Positions 45,951 to 53,924 of a DNA stretch of 64,000 bases are shown piece after piece. Each line of letters begins with the position of its first letter. The first letter of the stretch is position 1. The stretch covers positions 62,001 through 126,000 of the forward strand of contig JAEWLS010000015.1 in the NCBI GenBank assembly GCA_023457435.1. The letters are read 5' to 3'. Source of the stretch: Pseudomonadota bacterium (GTDB taxonomy: Bacteria > Pseudomonadota > Alphaproteobacteria > Rhizobiales > Rhizobiaceae). A program made the translations under genes and the position numbers. The notes below the pieces were generated by a model. The model searched no databases and was not told the DNA's origin. It was given only the letters and a program-made list of their open reading frames with translations.

Positions 45951-45956
45951 GCGAAC

Positions 45957-48149
45957 TCAGGCAACGCTGCGATCGGGCGTCGGCGGCGTAAGCCGGCTCA
46001 CCGGCGAAACAATGGTCGGTTTGGCGAACCCGCCTGCAACGAGCCCCGCCGCCGCCTTCTCCACCTCGTCGCTCGGTTCGATTGCCGAAACGAGAAGCTC
46101 GGTATTCGGCGCAACCAGCCGGCGAATCCCGTTGGCGTCCGTTGGGCCGCACTCGATCACCACCAGGTCGTAGGCGGTGCTGAGCGACTGCACGATCATC
46201 GGCAAGCGCTCCGCCGCACGCATGGCGCGGGCAGCATTCGCGGTTCCCACCGGAATGACGCTGCACGACGAATAGAGATCGGCGTGAATCACTTCCGAGA
46301 ACTGGTTCTCGGACACGAGGAGGTTCGTTATCCCCGGGAAGTTTCCGCTCTCCAGCATCGGCCGCGAGGCGGCTCCAGACGCCGTCAGGTCTATCAGCAT
46401 CACGCGCAGTCCCGCGTCTGCGATCTCGCGGGCAACCAGCACGCTTGCCGCCGCCCCTTCGTCGCCTTCGGGCGAGACGAACAGGGCACGGGTCGCTCCA
46501 CCGGCGATAAGGGACTCGGCTGCTTTCTCGACATCGACCTCGCCGAGGGCACGGCGCGGCTTGCGCGGGGCAAGTGCCGCTGCGGCCGCAGCCGCCGCGC
46601 GCATGGCCGGCGGTTGTGGAATGCCGAGTACCTTGCGTTCCTCCGTCCGCTCCTCGGCGGGCGTTTCCGCGAGAGGCGCCGGGACCGGGGCCATGGCGAC
46701 CGGAACGGCCTCCGCCGCCTCGTCTTCACGTTCGACATAGCGCGGAGCCGCGACCGCCGCCACCATTGCGCGGCCGCTGAAGAGCTCGCGAAGCAGCGTG
46801 ACGATCGCCATCACGAGCAGCGATGCCGCGAATGCCGAGATGACGATGGGCAGGATCTTGGGGAAATACGGCTCCGCCGGGACGGTCGCGCGCGAGAAGA
46901 TGCGGGCATCGGCCGGCAGGTAGTTGCGGTCGCCGCGCGACGAAGCTTCGCGGTAGCGGGTGAGGTACGATTCGAGCAGCTCGCGCTGCGCCGTCGCCTC
47001 GCGCTCCAGGGCGCGGAGATCGACCAGATCGACGTCCGCTCGCGCCGATTCGGCCTTGAGGCGATTGAGGTCGGCGACGAGGCTCTGTTCACGAGCCTTC
47101 GCGGCCCGCGCCTCCGCCTCGACGCCGGCGAGAACCTTCTGTCCCTCGGCGCGAATCTGCGCGCTGATATCGGCAAGTTGCGAGTTCAGCGAGCGGATGC
47201 GCGGATGGCCGGGCAACAGCGTCGTCGTCAGGTCGGCGATCTCGCCGCGCAATTCGCCTTCCCGCTCGCGCAGGCGCTGGATCAGGCTCGACTGCAGCAC
47301 TTCCGGCATCGAATCGAGCGCCGCGCCGTTACGCAGCGCCGCTCGGATCTGAGTGGCGTTCGCTTCCGCGGCCGAACGGCTGGCACGCACGCGCGATAGT
47401 TCGGTGGAGAGTTCGGACAGCTGCTGCGTCGCAAGCACCGAATTGTTCTGCCCGACGAGAAGGTCGGACTTTCCGCGGAATTCTGCCACGCGCGCCTCGG
47501 CCTGCTTAACCTTGGCGCTGAGGTCGGCGATTTCGGGCTCGAGCCACTGTGTGGCGTCGGAATTCGATTGCAGTTTCGCTTGCTGCTGGACTGCGAGGTA
47601 CGCGTCGGCCATTGCGTTCGGCACGGCGGCGGCAAGCTCCCGGTCCGCAGACGAGAACTCGATGACGATGACGCGCGACCGTTCGACCCGGTACACGTCG
47701 AGCCGCTCGCGGAATGCCTTGAGCGTGCGCTCCTCGGGCGGGAGGGAAGACGGGTCGCGAGCCAATCCCACGAGGGCCAGCGCGCGGCCGATTGCCGAGG
47801 GCTGCGGATCGAATTCTTCTCGCGATGCCAGATTCAGGTCCTTGGCAACCTTGGTCAGTATCTCGCTCGACGTGATGACTTCGACCTGGCTGGTAACCCC
47901 CTCCTCGTCGAGGATCGGAGCCGCGCCGGCTCCGTTGGGATCGATGCGCGTCAGCGCCGATTCCCGGGTTTCGATCAGTATTCGCGTCTCGCCCATGTAT
48001 CTTGGGGTTAGAAGAGACGCGACGACAAAGGCCGCCGCAGTAGCGAGCACCGCGACGACGAGTATCCGCCGCCAATCCCGGGCAAGGCTGGCGAAGAGCC
48101 TGCCGAGATCGATGTCGACGTCCCTGACCGCTGACTGGTTGGCGGACAT
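45957..48149 (-). CDS. Polysaccharide chain-length / GumC-type protein with degenerate kinase domain
   Basis: A 730-residue Wzz/GumC/ExoP-type inner-membrane protein. A first membrane segment (about 28-47) is followed by the Wzz motif TPRYMGETRILIE, a long coiled-coil periplasmic region, the proline-rich PAEPYFPKILPIVISAF before the second membrane segment near 445, then a Pro/Ala/Glu linker and a C-terminal domain from about residue 560 that aligns with bacterial tyrosine kinases. That domain lacks the active motifs: the Walker A site reads SPEGDEGAAASV with no GK(S/T), Walker A' reads VMLIDLTAS, Walker B reads LVVIECGP, and there is no tyrosine-rich tail. The ATG at 48149 is chosen; a longer frame is open upstream. 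Confidence 0.88.
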   Translation of the reverse strand: MSANQSAVRDVDIDLGRLFASLARDWRRILVVAVLATAAAFVVASLLTPRYMGETRILIETRESALTRIDPNGAGAAPILDEEGVTSQVEVITSSEILTKVAKDLNLASREEFDPQPSAIGRALALVGLARDPSSLPPEERTLKAFRERLDVYRVERSRVIVIEFSSADRELAAAVPNAMADAYLAVQQQAKLQSNSDATQWLEPEIADLSAKVKQAEARVAEFRGKSDLLVGQNNSVLATQQLSELSTELSRVRASRSAAEANATQIRAALRNGAALDSMPEVLQSSLIQRLREREGELRGEIADLTTTLLPGHPRIRSLNSQLADISAQIRAEGQKVLAGVEAEARAAKAREQSLVADLNRLKAESARADVDLVDLRALEREATAQRELLESYLTRYREASSRGDRNYLPADARIFSRATVPAEPYFPKILPIVISAFAASLLVMAIVTLLRELFSGRAMVAAVAAPRYVEREDEAAEAVPVAMAPVPAPLAETPAEERTEERKVLGIPQPPAMRAAAAAAAALAPRKPRRALGEVDVEKAAESLIAGGATRALFVSPEGDEGAAASVLVAREIADAGLRVMLIDLTASGAASRPMLESGNFPGITNLLVSENQFSEVIHADLYSSCSVIPVGTANAARAMRAAERLPMIVQSLSTAYDLVVIECGPTDANGIRRLVAPNTELLVSAIEPSDEVEKAAAGLVAGGFAKPTIVSPVSRLTPPTPDRSVA

Positions 48150-48327
48150 GCGCTCACTCCGGATGCGAATTCTCAAGCGACCGTAAAGCCGCATGGTAAC
48201 TGCGCGGTTAAGAGCGCTCGGATTGCGTTTGGTCGCGGCGTCACCCGTTTTACCGGCCATTAACCCTAACAGGCGGATAACGTCGTCCGAGCCAGCCGGC
48301 CGAGCCGGCGCTGATACAGGGTCAGTC

Positions 48328-48891
48328 ATGCCGCGCAGCGTCCTATCCGCCATCGCCATCACCGCGCTCGCCGCGGTCGCGGGCTGTTCCGGCTACCGCC
48401 CGGCGCCGCCGGCATTTCATCAGGCGACCACCCGCCCCTACATGCTCGACGCAGGAGACCGCGTCCGCATTACGGTGTTCGAGCAGGAGGGCCTGACCAA
48501 CACCTATGCAGTCGACCAGTCGGGCTACATCTCTTTCCCGCTCGTCGGCGCCGTTCCGGCGCGGGGTCGCACCATTGCCCAGCTGGAGGCGTCGATCGCG
48601 GCGAGCCTGCGCAACGGCTACATCCGTGACCCGGACGTTTCGGTCGAGGTCGAGCGCTATCGCGCGATCTTCGTCATGGGCGAAGTTGGCGCGGCCGGGC
48701 AGTACTCCTATGTGCCGGGCATGACGATCCAGAAGGCGATCGCCGCGGCGGGCGGATTCTCCGCGCGCGCACAGCAGATCGATGTCGACGTTACGCGCAC
48801 AGTGAACGGCGAGGTGCTGACCGGCCGCGTCCTGATCTCCGATCCCCTGCTTCCCGGCGATACGGTTTACGTGCGCGAGAGGCTTTTCTGA
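48328..48891 (+). CDS. Polysaccharide export lipoprotein, Wza/OMA type
   Basis: A 187-residue outer-membrane-associated export protein. MPRSVLSAIAITALAAVAGC is a lipoprotein signal with the modified cysteine at 20. The body has LDAGDRVRITVFEQEGLTNTYAVDQSGYISFPLVGAVPARG, the Poly_export motif, and a SLBB-like region IFVMGEVGAAGQYSYVPGMTIQKAIAAAGGF. At under 200 residues it is of the short GumB/KpsD-like type, without the outer-membrane helix of E. coli Wza. It starts a run of four co-directed genes and is divergent from the chain-length gene. Confidence 0.93.
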   Translation: MPRSVLSAIAITALAAVAGCSGYRPAPPAFHQATTRPYMLDAGDRVRITVFEQEGLTNTYAVDQSGYISFPLVGAVPARGRTIAQLEASIAASLRNGYIRDPDVSVEVERYRAIFVMGEVGAAGQYSYVPGMTIQKAIAAAGGFSARAQQIDVDVTRTVNGEVLTGRVLISDPLLPGDTVYVRERLF

Positions 48892-48915
48892 CGCCCGTTG
48901 GTCACTGGTGACGCC

Positions 48916-50067
48916 ATGGGCGACCCCGATCCCGCTCGACACGAGAGGCGCAAGCTGCGCATCGTGCACTGCTTCCGGTCCCCGGTCGGAGGAATCTTCC
49001 GCCATGTCCGCGACCTCGCTGAGGCGCAGGTTGCGGCCGGACATGAGGTCGGCATCGTCTGCGATTCCTCGACGGGCGGCGCGTTCGAGGAAGAGCTCTT
49101 CGCCCGGATGGAACCGATGCTGCCGCTCGGCATCCGGCGCACGCCGATGCAGCGGCATATCGGCCTCGGCGATGCCGCTGCCGCATGGCGAACTTATTCG
49201 TTGATCAAGGAATTGCGGCCGGATGTGCTGCATGGGCACGGCGCCAAGGGCGGTGTCTATGCGCGTGCGTTCGGCTCACTCTTCCGGGCATCCAGGTCTC
49301 GCGTAGCCCGGGTCTATTCTCCGCACGGCGGAAGCCTTCATTACGACGAAGGCACACTTACCGGGCGTGCCTTCTTCGCGCTGGAAAACGCGATGGGCCG
49401 CCTCACCGACCATCTGCTCTTCGTCTCGGAGCACGAGTACCGGACCTATCTGCGCAAGGTCGGGACCCCGCACTGCCCGTACAAGGTCGTCTACAACGGC
49501 CTGGCCGATCACGAGTTCGCGCCCGTGTCCGATGCGCCCGACGCGACGGACTTCCTCTACATCGGCATGATGCGCGACCTGAAGGGGCCCGACCTGTTCA
49601 TCGACGCGCTGGCGCGGGTTGCTTCGGTGAGCGGGCGCAAGGTTTCTGCGACGATGGTCGGCGACGGCGCGGATCTGCCGCGCTACCGCGCGCAGGCGTC
49701 CAACTGCGCAGATATATCAGTAATTTTCCGCGATGCGATGCCGGCGCGACAGGCTTTCGCGCTGGGCAGGATCATGGTCGTGCCGTCCCGGGCCGAGGCG
49801 ATGCCCTACATCGTCATCGAGGCAGCAGCGGCCGGGAAGCTGCTGATCGCCACCGCCGTCGGCGGCATCCCGGAGATTTTGGGCAGCGATTCCAGCGCGT
49901 TAGCCGATCCGACCGTCGAGAGCCTCGCGGCGCGCATGGCCTCCGCCCTTGCCGATCCCGCAGCGCTGCGCGCCGCCCTCCCCGACATCGAGCGCATGCG
50001 CACCCGCTTCAGCAACAAGACGATGGTCCAGGAGGTGGAAACCGCCTACCTCCCCCCCATGCGTTGA
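48916..50067 (+). CDS. Glycosyltransferase, GT4 family
   Basis: A 383-residue cytoplasmic sugar transferase of the GT-B fold. The N-terminal domain starts KLRIVHCFRSPVGGIFRHVRDLAEAQVAAGHEVGIVCDS with the glycine-rich loop; the C-terminal domain has DFLYIGMMRDLKGPDLFIDALARV and the donor-binding segment VVPSRAEAMPYIVIEAAAAGKLLIATAVGGIPEI, with the EX7E-like pattern. Sugar donor and acceptor are unknown. The ATG at 48916 lies 24 bases after the export gene; a TTG six codons earlier is open. Confidence 0.92.
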   Translation: MGDPDPARHERRKLRIVHCFRSPVGGIFRHVRDLAEAQVAAGHEVGIVCDSSTGGAFEEELFARMEPMLPLGIRRTPMQRHIGLGDAAAAWRTYSLIKELRPDVLHGHGAKGGVYARAFGSLFRASRSRVARVYSPHGGSLHYDEGTLTGRAFFALENAMGRLTDHLLFVSEHEYRTYLRKVGTPHCPYKVVYNGLADHEFAPVSDAPDATDFLYIGMMRDLKGPDLFIDALARVASVSGRKVSATMVGDGADLPRYRAQASNCADISVIFRDAMPARQAFALGRIMVVPSRAEAMPYIVIEAAAAGKLLIATAVGGIPEILGSDSSALADPTVESLAARMASALADPAALRAALPDIERMRTRFSNKTMVQEVETAYLPPMR

Positions 50068-50150
50068 AGGGGTCCGGCAAGGGTTTCTTAGCAGCTCACG
50101 GCTAACTTGCGGTCGCCGCGCGAAGTGCGCGGACAGTCGAGTTGCGCGTC

Positions 50151-51680
50151 ATGAGCAAACCCCAGCCTGCCCATCCTTATTCGCCGCAAGCGGTCCGCAC
50201 CTTCGCCGAGGGCGCGGATGCCGGCGAGCGTGACGACTTGAACCCTGTCGCACGTCATGTTGCGTCGCAGTATCGGCGCGACACCCGGTCGCCGGTGATG
50301 GTCAGCGGCTATCTGCGCCTCGTCGAACTGGCACTCTTCGCGCTGACGGGCCTTGCCGTCTACCTCTACTACGTCGACACGCACCTGACCTGGGAATACC
50401 CCGCACTCATCGCCGGCGGATCGATCCTCGCTGTCCTGCTGCTGGAGGTGGCCGACACATATCAAATCGCGACTTTGCGCGAGCCGATGCGACGTATCGG
50501 CTCCTTGGTACTCGTCTGGGCCGGCACCTTTGCCCTGATGGCGCTGGCCGGCTTCTTTCTCAAGATGGCAGACGACTTCTCGCGCGTCTGGTTCATCGGA
50601 TGGTTCATCGCCGGTCTCGCGGCTTTCGTCTTTATGCGCCTCATCGTCGCGAGGCTGGTGCGTCGATGGGCGCGCAATGGCGCGATGGAGCGACGCGCGG
50701 TCATTGTCGGCGGTGGCGGGAACGCTGAGGCGTTGATCCGTTCCATCGAGATGCAGCCCTACAACGACATCCGGATATGCGGAATCTTCGACGATCGGGA
50801 CGACCGTCGCTCGCCTCCGATCGTTGCGGGATACCCCAAGCTTGGGACGATTGCCGAACTCACCGCGTTTGCGCGTATTGCGAGGATCGACATGCTGATC
50901 GTCTCTCTGCCGATCACCGCAGAGAAGCGCGTCCTGTCGATGCTCAAGAAGCTGTGGGTGCTGCCTGTCGACATTCGGCTGTCGGCCCACTCGCACGAAC
51001 TGCAGTTCCGTCCGCGCGCCTACTCCTATATCGGATCGGTGCCGCTGCTCGACATCTTCGACAAGCCGATCACCGAATGGGACTCGGTGGCCAAGCGCGC
51101 TTTCGACATCGTGTTCAGCATCGCCGGGATCGTGCTTCTGTCCCCAGTGATGATTGCAACCGCAATCGCCATCAAGCTCGACAGCAAGGGGCCGGTCTTC
51201 TTCAAGCAGAAACGCCATGGCTTCAACAATGAGGTCATCGAGGTTTTCAAGTTTCGCTCGATGTATGCCGACAAGTCGGACCCGACGGCGAAGAAGGCGG
51301 TGACGAAGAACGATCCACGTGTCACGCGCGTCGGGCGTTTCATCCGCAAGACGTCGATCGACGAACTGCCCCAGTTCTTCAACACGCTGATGGGCTCGCT
51401 TTCCCTCGTCGGCCCCCGACCTCACGCCGTGGCAGCACAGTCGCACAACCTGCTCTACACGGAGGTCGTCGACGGCTACTTCGCGCGCCACAAGGTGAAA
51501 CCGGGCGTCACCGGTTGGGCGCAGATCAACGGCTGGCGCGGCGAGATGGACACGGATGAGAAGATCCGCAAGCGCACCGAATTCGATCTCTACTACATCG
51601 AGAACTGGTCACTCTGGTTCGACCTGAAAATTTTGCTGCTCACACCGGTTCGTCTCCTGAATACGGAGAACGCGTATTGA
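50151..51680 (+). CDS. Undecaprenyl-phosphate sugar phosphotransferase, WcaJ-like
   Basis: A 509-residue polyprenyl-phosphate hexose-1-phosphate transferase that starts repeat-unit synthesis on the lipid carrier. The first part has four membrane segments and a Rossmann-like domain (RRAVIVGGGGNAEALIRSI); the C-terminal catalytic part has KRAFDIVFSIAGIVLLSP, the FKQKRHGFNNEVIEVFKFRSM motif, RKTSIDELPQFFNTLMGSLSLVGPRPHA and PGVTGWAQINGWRGE. This is the WcaJ/WbaP/ExoY fold with the long N-terminal region. The sugar, glucose or galactose, is not resolved. The start at ATG 50151 is chosen over a TTG three codons earlier. The stop overlaps the next gene by four bases. Confidence 0.95.
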   Translation: MSKPQPAHPYSPQAVRTFAEGADAGERDDLNPVARHVASQYRRDTRSPVMVSGYLRLVELALFALTGLAVYLYYVDTHLTWEYPALIAGGSILAVLLLEVADTYQIATLREPMRRIGSLVLVWAGTFALMALAGFFLKMADDFSRVWFIGWFIAGLAAFVFMRLIVARLVRRWARNGAMERRAVIVGGGGNAEALIRSIEMQPYNDIRICGIFDDRDDRRSPPIVAGYPKLGTIAELTAFARIARIDMLIVSLPITAEKRVLSMLKKLWVLPVDIRLSAHSHELQFRPRAYSYIGSVPLLDIFDKPITEWDSVAKRAFDIVFSIAGIVLLSPVMIATAIAIKLDSKGPVFFKQKRHGFNNEVIEVFKFRSMYADKSDPTAKKAVTKNDPRVTRVGRFIRKTSIDELPQFFNTLMGSLSLVGPRPHAVAAQSHNLLYTEVVDGYFARHKVKPGVTGWAQINGWRGEMDTDEKIRKRTEFDLYYIENWSLWFDLKILLLTPVRLLNTENAY

Positions 51681-52918
51681 GCGCGAGCATCGCCGGCGAG
51701 CTGCCGAGGGCCGCAATCAACGCGCGTCTCGTCGCGCTCATAACAGCGGTCGCTATCGGGTTCGCCGTGTTCCTGACCGGCTTCGTGATCCGCGAACCGG
51801 CCCCCTACGAGCTCTTTCTCGCGGGGCTAATGCCGGTGTGGGCACTGTTCGGTCTGCGCATCTCGCGCACGGTGGCCCCGCTTGCCGGCCTACTCGTGCT
51901 CTTCGTCATCGGGGGGCTGATCTCGATGACACAGCTCGAAGAGCTTGGCGACATCCCGCTCTACATAACGGTCACGCTATTTCTTTCCCTGACCGCGGTC
52001 TTCTTTGCCGCGGTGTTCGAGGGCCGACCAGACCTCTACGATCTGGTCTTCTGGGCTTGGACCATCTCTGCTCTGGTCACCACGTGCCTGGGCATTGCCG
52101 GCTATTTCGGACTGACGCCCGGCGAAATGTTCACGCTCTACGGACGAGCGGCCGGGGCATTCAAGGACCCAAACGTGTTCGGTCCGTTCCTGGTGCTCCC
52201 CGCCATGTTCATGTTGCAGCGTATCCTGACCGGACGCGGTGAAAGCCTGCCGTTAAACGTGGCAATTCTCGGTGTCCTCTCTGCCGGCGTGTTTTTTTCA
52301 TTCTCGCGCGGCGCGTGGGGCGTGTTTGCCTTCAGCGCTTTGCTGCTAACCGGCGCGCTGTTCCTGCGCAGTCAAAGCAACCTCTTCCGCCTCCGCATCA
52401 TCGTCATGGGAACGATCGCGATAGGGATTCTTGCCCTCCTCCTCGTCGTCGTGCTGCAGCTCCCTGGCGTCGCTGAAATCTTCACCACACGGGCGCAACT
52501 TGTACAGGACTACGACGGGGCGCGGCTCGGCCGGTTTGCGCGCTTCGTCATCGGCTACCAGATGGCGATGGAGCATCCATTCGGCATCGGGCCGTTAGAA
52601 TTCGGAAAAATGCTTGGCGAGGACACTCACCATATTTGGCTCAAGGCCCTGCTCGACTATTCATGGCTGGGCTTCGCAACATACCTGATGCTAATTCTGC
52701 TCACGCTCGGCGGTGGCTTCCGAATCCTGTTTCGTGAGCGGCCGTGGCAGCCTTACCTCCTGGTCGCATATATCGTCTTCGTCGGACACGTATTCCTGGG
52801 CTCGGTCATCGACACCAATCACTGGCGGCATTTCTGGCTGCTTGTGGCCATGATCTGGGGCGCCATGGGGCTCGAGGCGCGACATCAGAACGCGTTCGCG
52901 ATGCGTCGTTACGGGTGA
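51677..52918 (+). CDS. O-antigen ligase / Wzy-like polymerase
   Basis: A 413-residue inner-membrane protein with about ten to twelve hydrophobic segments and a long periplasmic loop holding LVQDYDGARLGRFARFVIGYQMAMEHPFGIGPLEFGKMLGEDTHHIWLKALLDYS, matching the Wzy_C (O-antigen ligase) pattern with conserved G, H and R residues. In a locus with a WcaJ-like initiating enzyme and a Wza-type exporter, repeat-unit polymerisation is the likely role. The start is a TTG whose last two bases plus A form the preceding TGA (TTGA overlap); no later start leaves the first membrane segment intact. Confidence 0.85.
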   Translation: MSASIAGELPRAAINARLVALITAVAIGFAVFLTGFVIREPAPYELFLAGLMPVWALFGLRISRTVAPLAGLLVLFVIGGLISMTQLEELGDIPLYITVTLFLSLTAVFFAAVFEGRPDLYDLVFWAWTISALVTTCLGIAGYFGLTPGEMFTLYGRAAGAFKDPNVFGPFLVLPAMFMLQRILTGRGESLPLNVAILGVLSAGVFFSFSRGAWGVFAFSALLLTGALFLRSQSNLFRLRIIVMGTIAIGILALLLVVVLQLPGVAEIFTTRAQLVQDYDGARLGRFARFVIGYQMAMEHPFGIGPLEFGKMLGEDTHHIWLKALLDYSWLGFATYLMLILLTLGGGFRILFRERPWQPYLLVAYIVFVGHVFLGSVIDTNHWRHFWLLVAMIWGAMGLEARHQNAFAMRRYG

Positions 52919-52975
52919 CAAGCGGCGACCACTGAACTACAAACTTGTTCCGACAGGCGATGGGAAGCGTCGCAT

Positions 52976-53539
52976 GTGTGCACGCCGTTGCCGCACATGC
53001 AGTCTTGGGTCGCAATGTTGACGTCGCCGGCGAGAAGCAGATTGGAAAAGTCGATCCCCGCCGCTGCGCTGACCGAGCTGATGGAGCTCGCTTCGCGCTC
53101 GATGCATTCGCTAGGCTACGCGAACGGCCTTTACCCTGCGCAGTGGACTGCGCTCCGCTATTTTGCCCGCGCCGATGTCGGCCTTCGCACCGCAAGCGAA
53201 CTCGCGAGGTTCCAAGGGCTCGCGACCGGTCCTGTCAGCCGCACTGTACGAACCCTTCTCCAGAAGAAGCTCGTTCGAAAGGCCGACCGCCAACCCGTCG
53301 GGCGCGCCGAACATCTCGAGATCACCCCAGAGGGCCGAGCCATTCTCGCGGACGACCCCATCAAGGGCGTCGCGGAGGCGCTCGAGCAACTTTCCGCCAT
53401 GGAACGCGAGGCGCTGGCCTCGGCACTGGAAGCCGTCATCCGCGCGGCTTCCGAGGCCTGGCCTGCCCAGGGTCGCTATCAACAGAGCGACGCCAAGAAC
53501 AATGCAGCGAATACCGCTTCTATCCGCGTGACCGCTTGA
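52976..53539 (+). CDS. MarR-family transcriptional regulator
   Basis: A winged helix-turn-helix regulator. LYPAQWTALRYFARADVGLRTASELARFQGLATGPVSRTVRTLLQKKLVRKADRQPVGRAEHLEITPEGRAIL contains the recognition helix and the wing, as in MarR proteins. The start is uncertain: GTG 52976 gives 187 residues with a GGGAAG about 13 bases upstream, while ATG 53015 (MLTSPARSRLEKSIP) gives 174 and looks more like the N-terminus of the fold. The ligand is unknown. Its last 20 bases overlap the end of the response-regulator gene, which runs the other way. It follows the polysaccharide genes by 57 bases or more and might control them. Confidence 0.82.
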   Translation: MCTPLPHMQSWVAMLTSPARSRLEKSIPAAALTELMELASRSMHSLGYANGLYPAQWTALRYFARADVGLRTASELARFQGLATGPVSRTVRTLLQKKLVRKADRQPVGRAEHLEITPEGRAILADDPIKGVAEALEQLSAMEREALASALEAVIRAASEAWPAQGRYQQSDAKNNAANTASIRVTA

Positions 53540-53924
53540 TCGCACCGATCAGGTCGGCGACGTCAAACGGTTTTACAAAAAGCTGCGTGGCTCCCCATAC
53601 CTCCGCGAGCGACTTGGCGGACGCCAGGGACAAGCCGGGCCCGCCACCTGAAATCGCGAAGACGCAAACTTCGGGATGGGTGCTCCTGAGAGACTTGATG
53701 GCGCTGATGCCGTCCCCATCGGGCATCCAGATATCAGTCACGACGATGTCGTAAGTGTTGCGTCCGAGTTTCTGGTGCATTTCGCCAAACGATGCGGCCT
53801 CGTCGACAATCCAGCCTTCGTCGGCCATGTCCAGGACGATGGTGTAGCGCACTGCCTCCACGTCGTCGGCGACGAGGATGCGTAATGGTTGACTCTCGCT
53901 TGCCAGAGGGACCTCATTGCTCAT
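53520..53924 (-). CDS. Single-domain response regulator
   Basis: A 134-residue CheY-like receiver with no output domain. LRILVADDVEAVRYTIVL has the acidic pair, IVVTDIWMPDGDG the phosphorylated aspartate, SGGG the switch serine region and FVKPFDVADLIGAI the conserved lysine. The gene overlaps the kinase gene end by 11 bases and has AAAGGAG nine bases before the ATG. It probably acts by protein contact or as a phosphate shuttle for the neighbouring kinase; the downstream target is unknown. Confidence 0.93.
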   Translation of the reverse strand: MSNEVPLASESQPLRILVADDVEAVRYTIVLDMADEGWIVDEAASFGEMHQKLGRNTYDIVVTDIWMPDGDGISAIKSLRSTHPEVCVFAISGGGPGLSLASAKSLAEVWGATQLFVKPFDVADLIGAIKRSRG

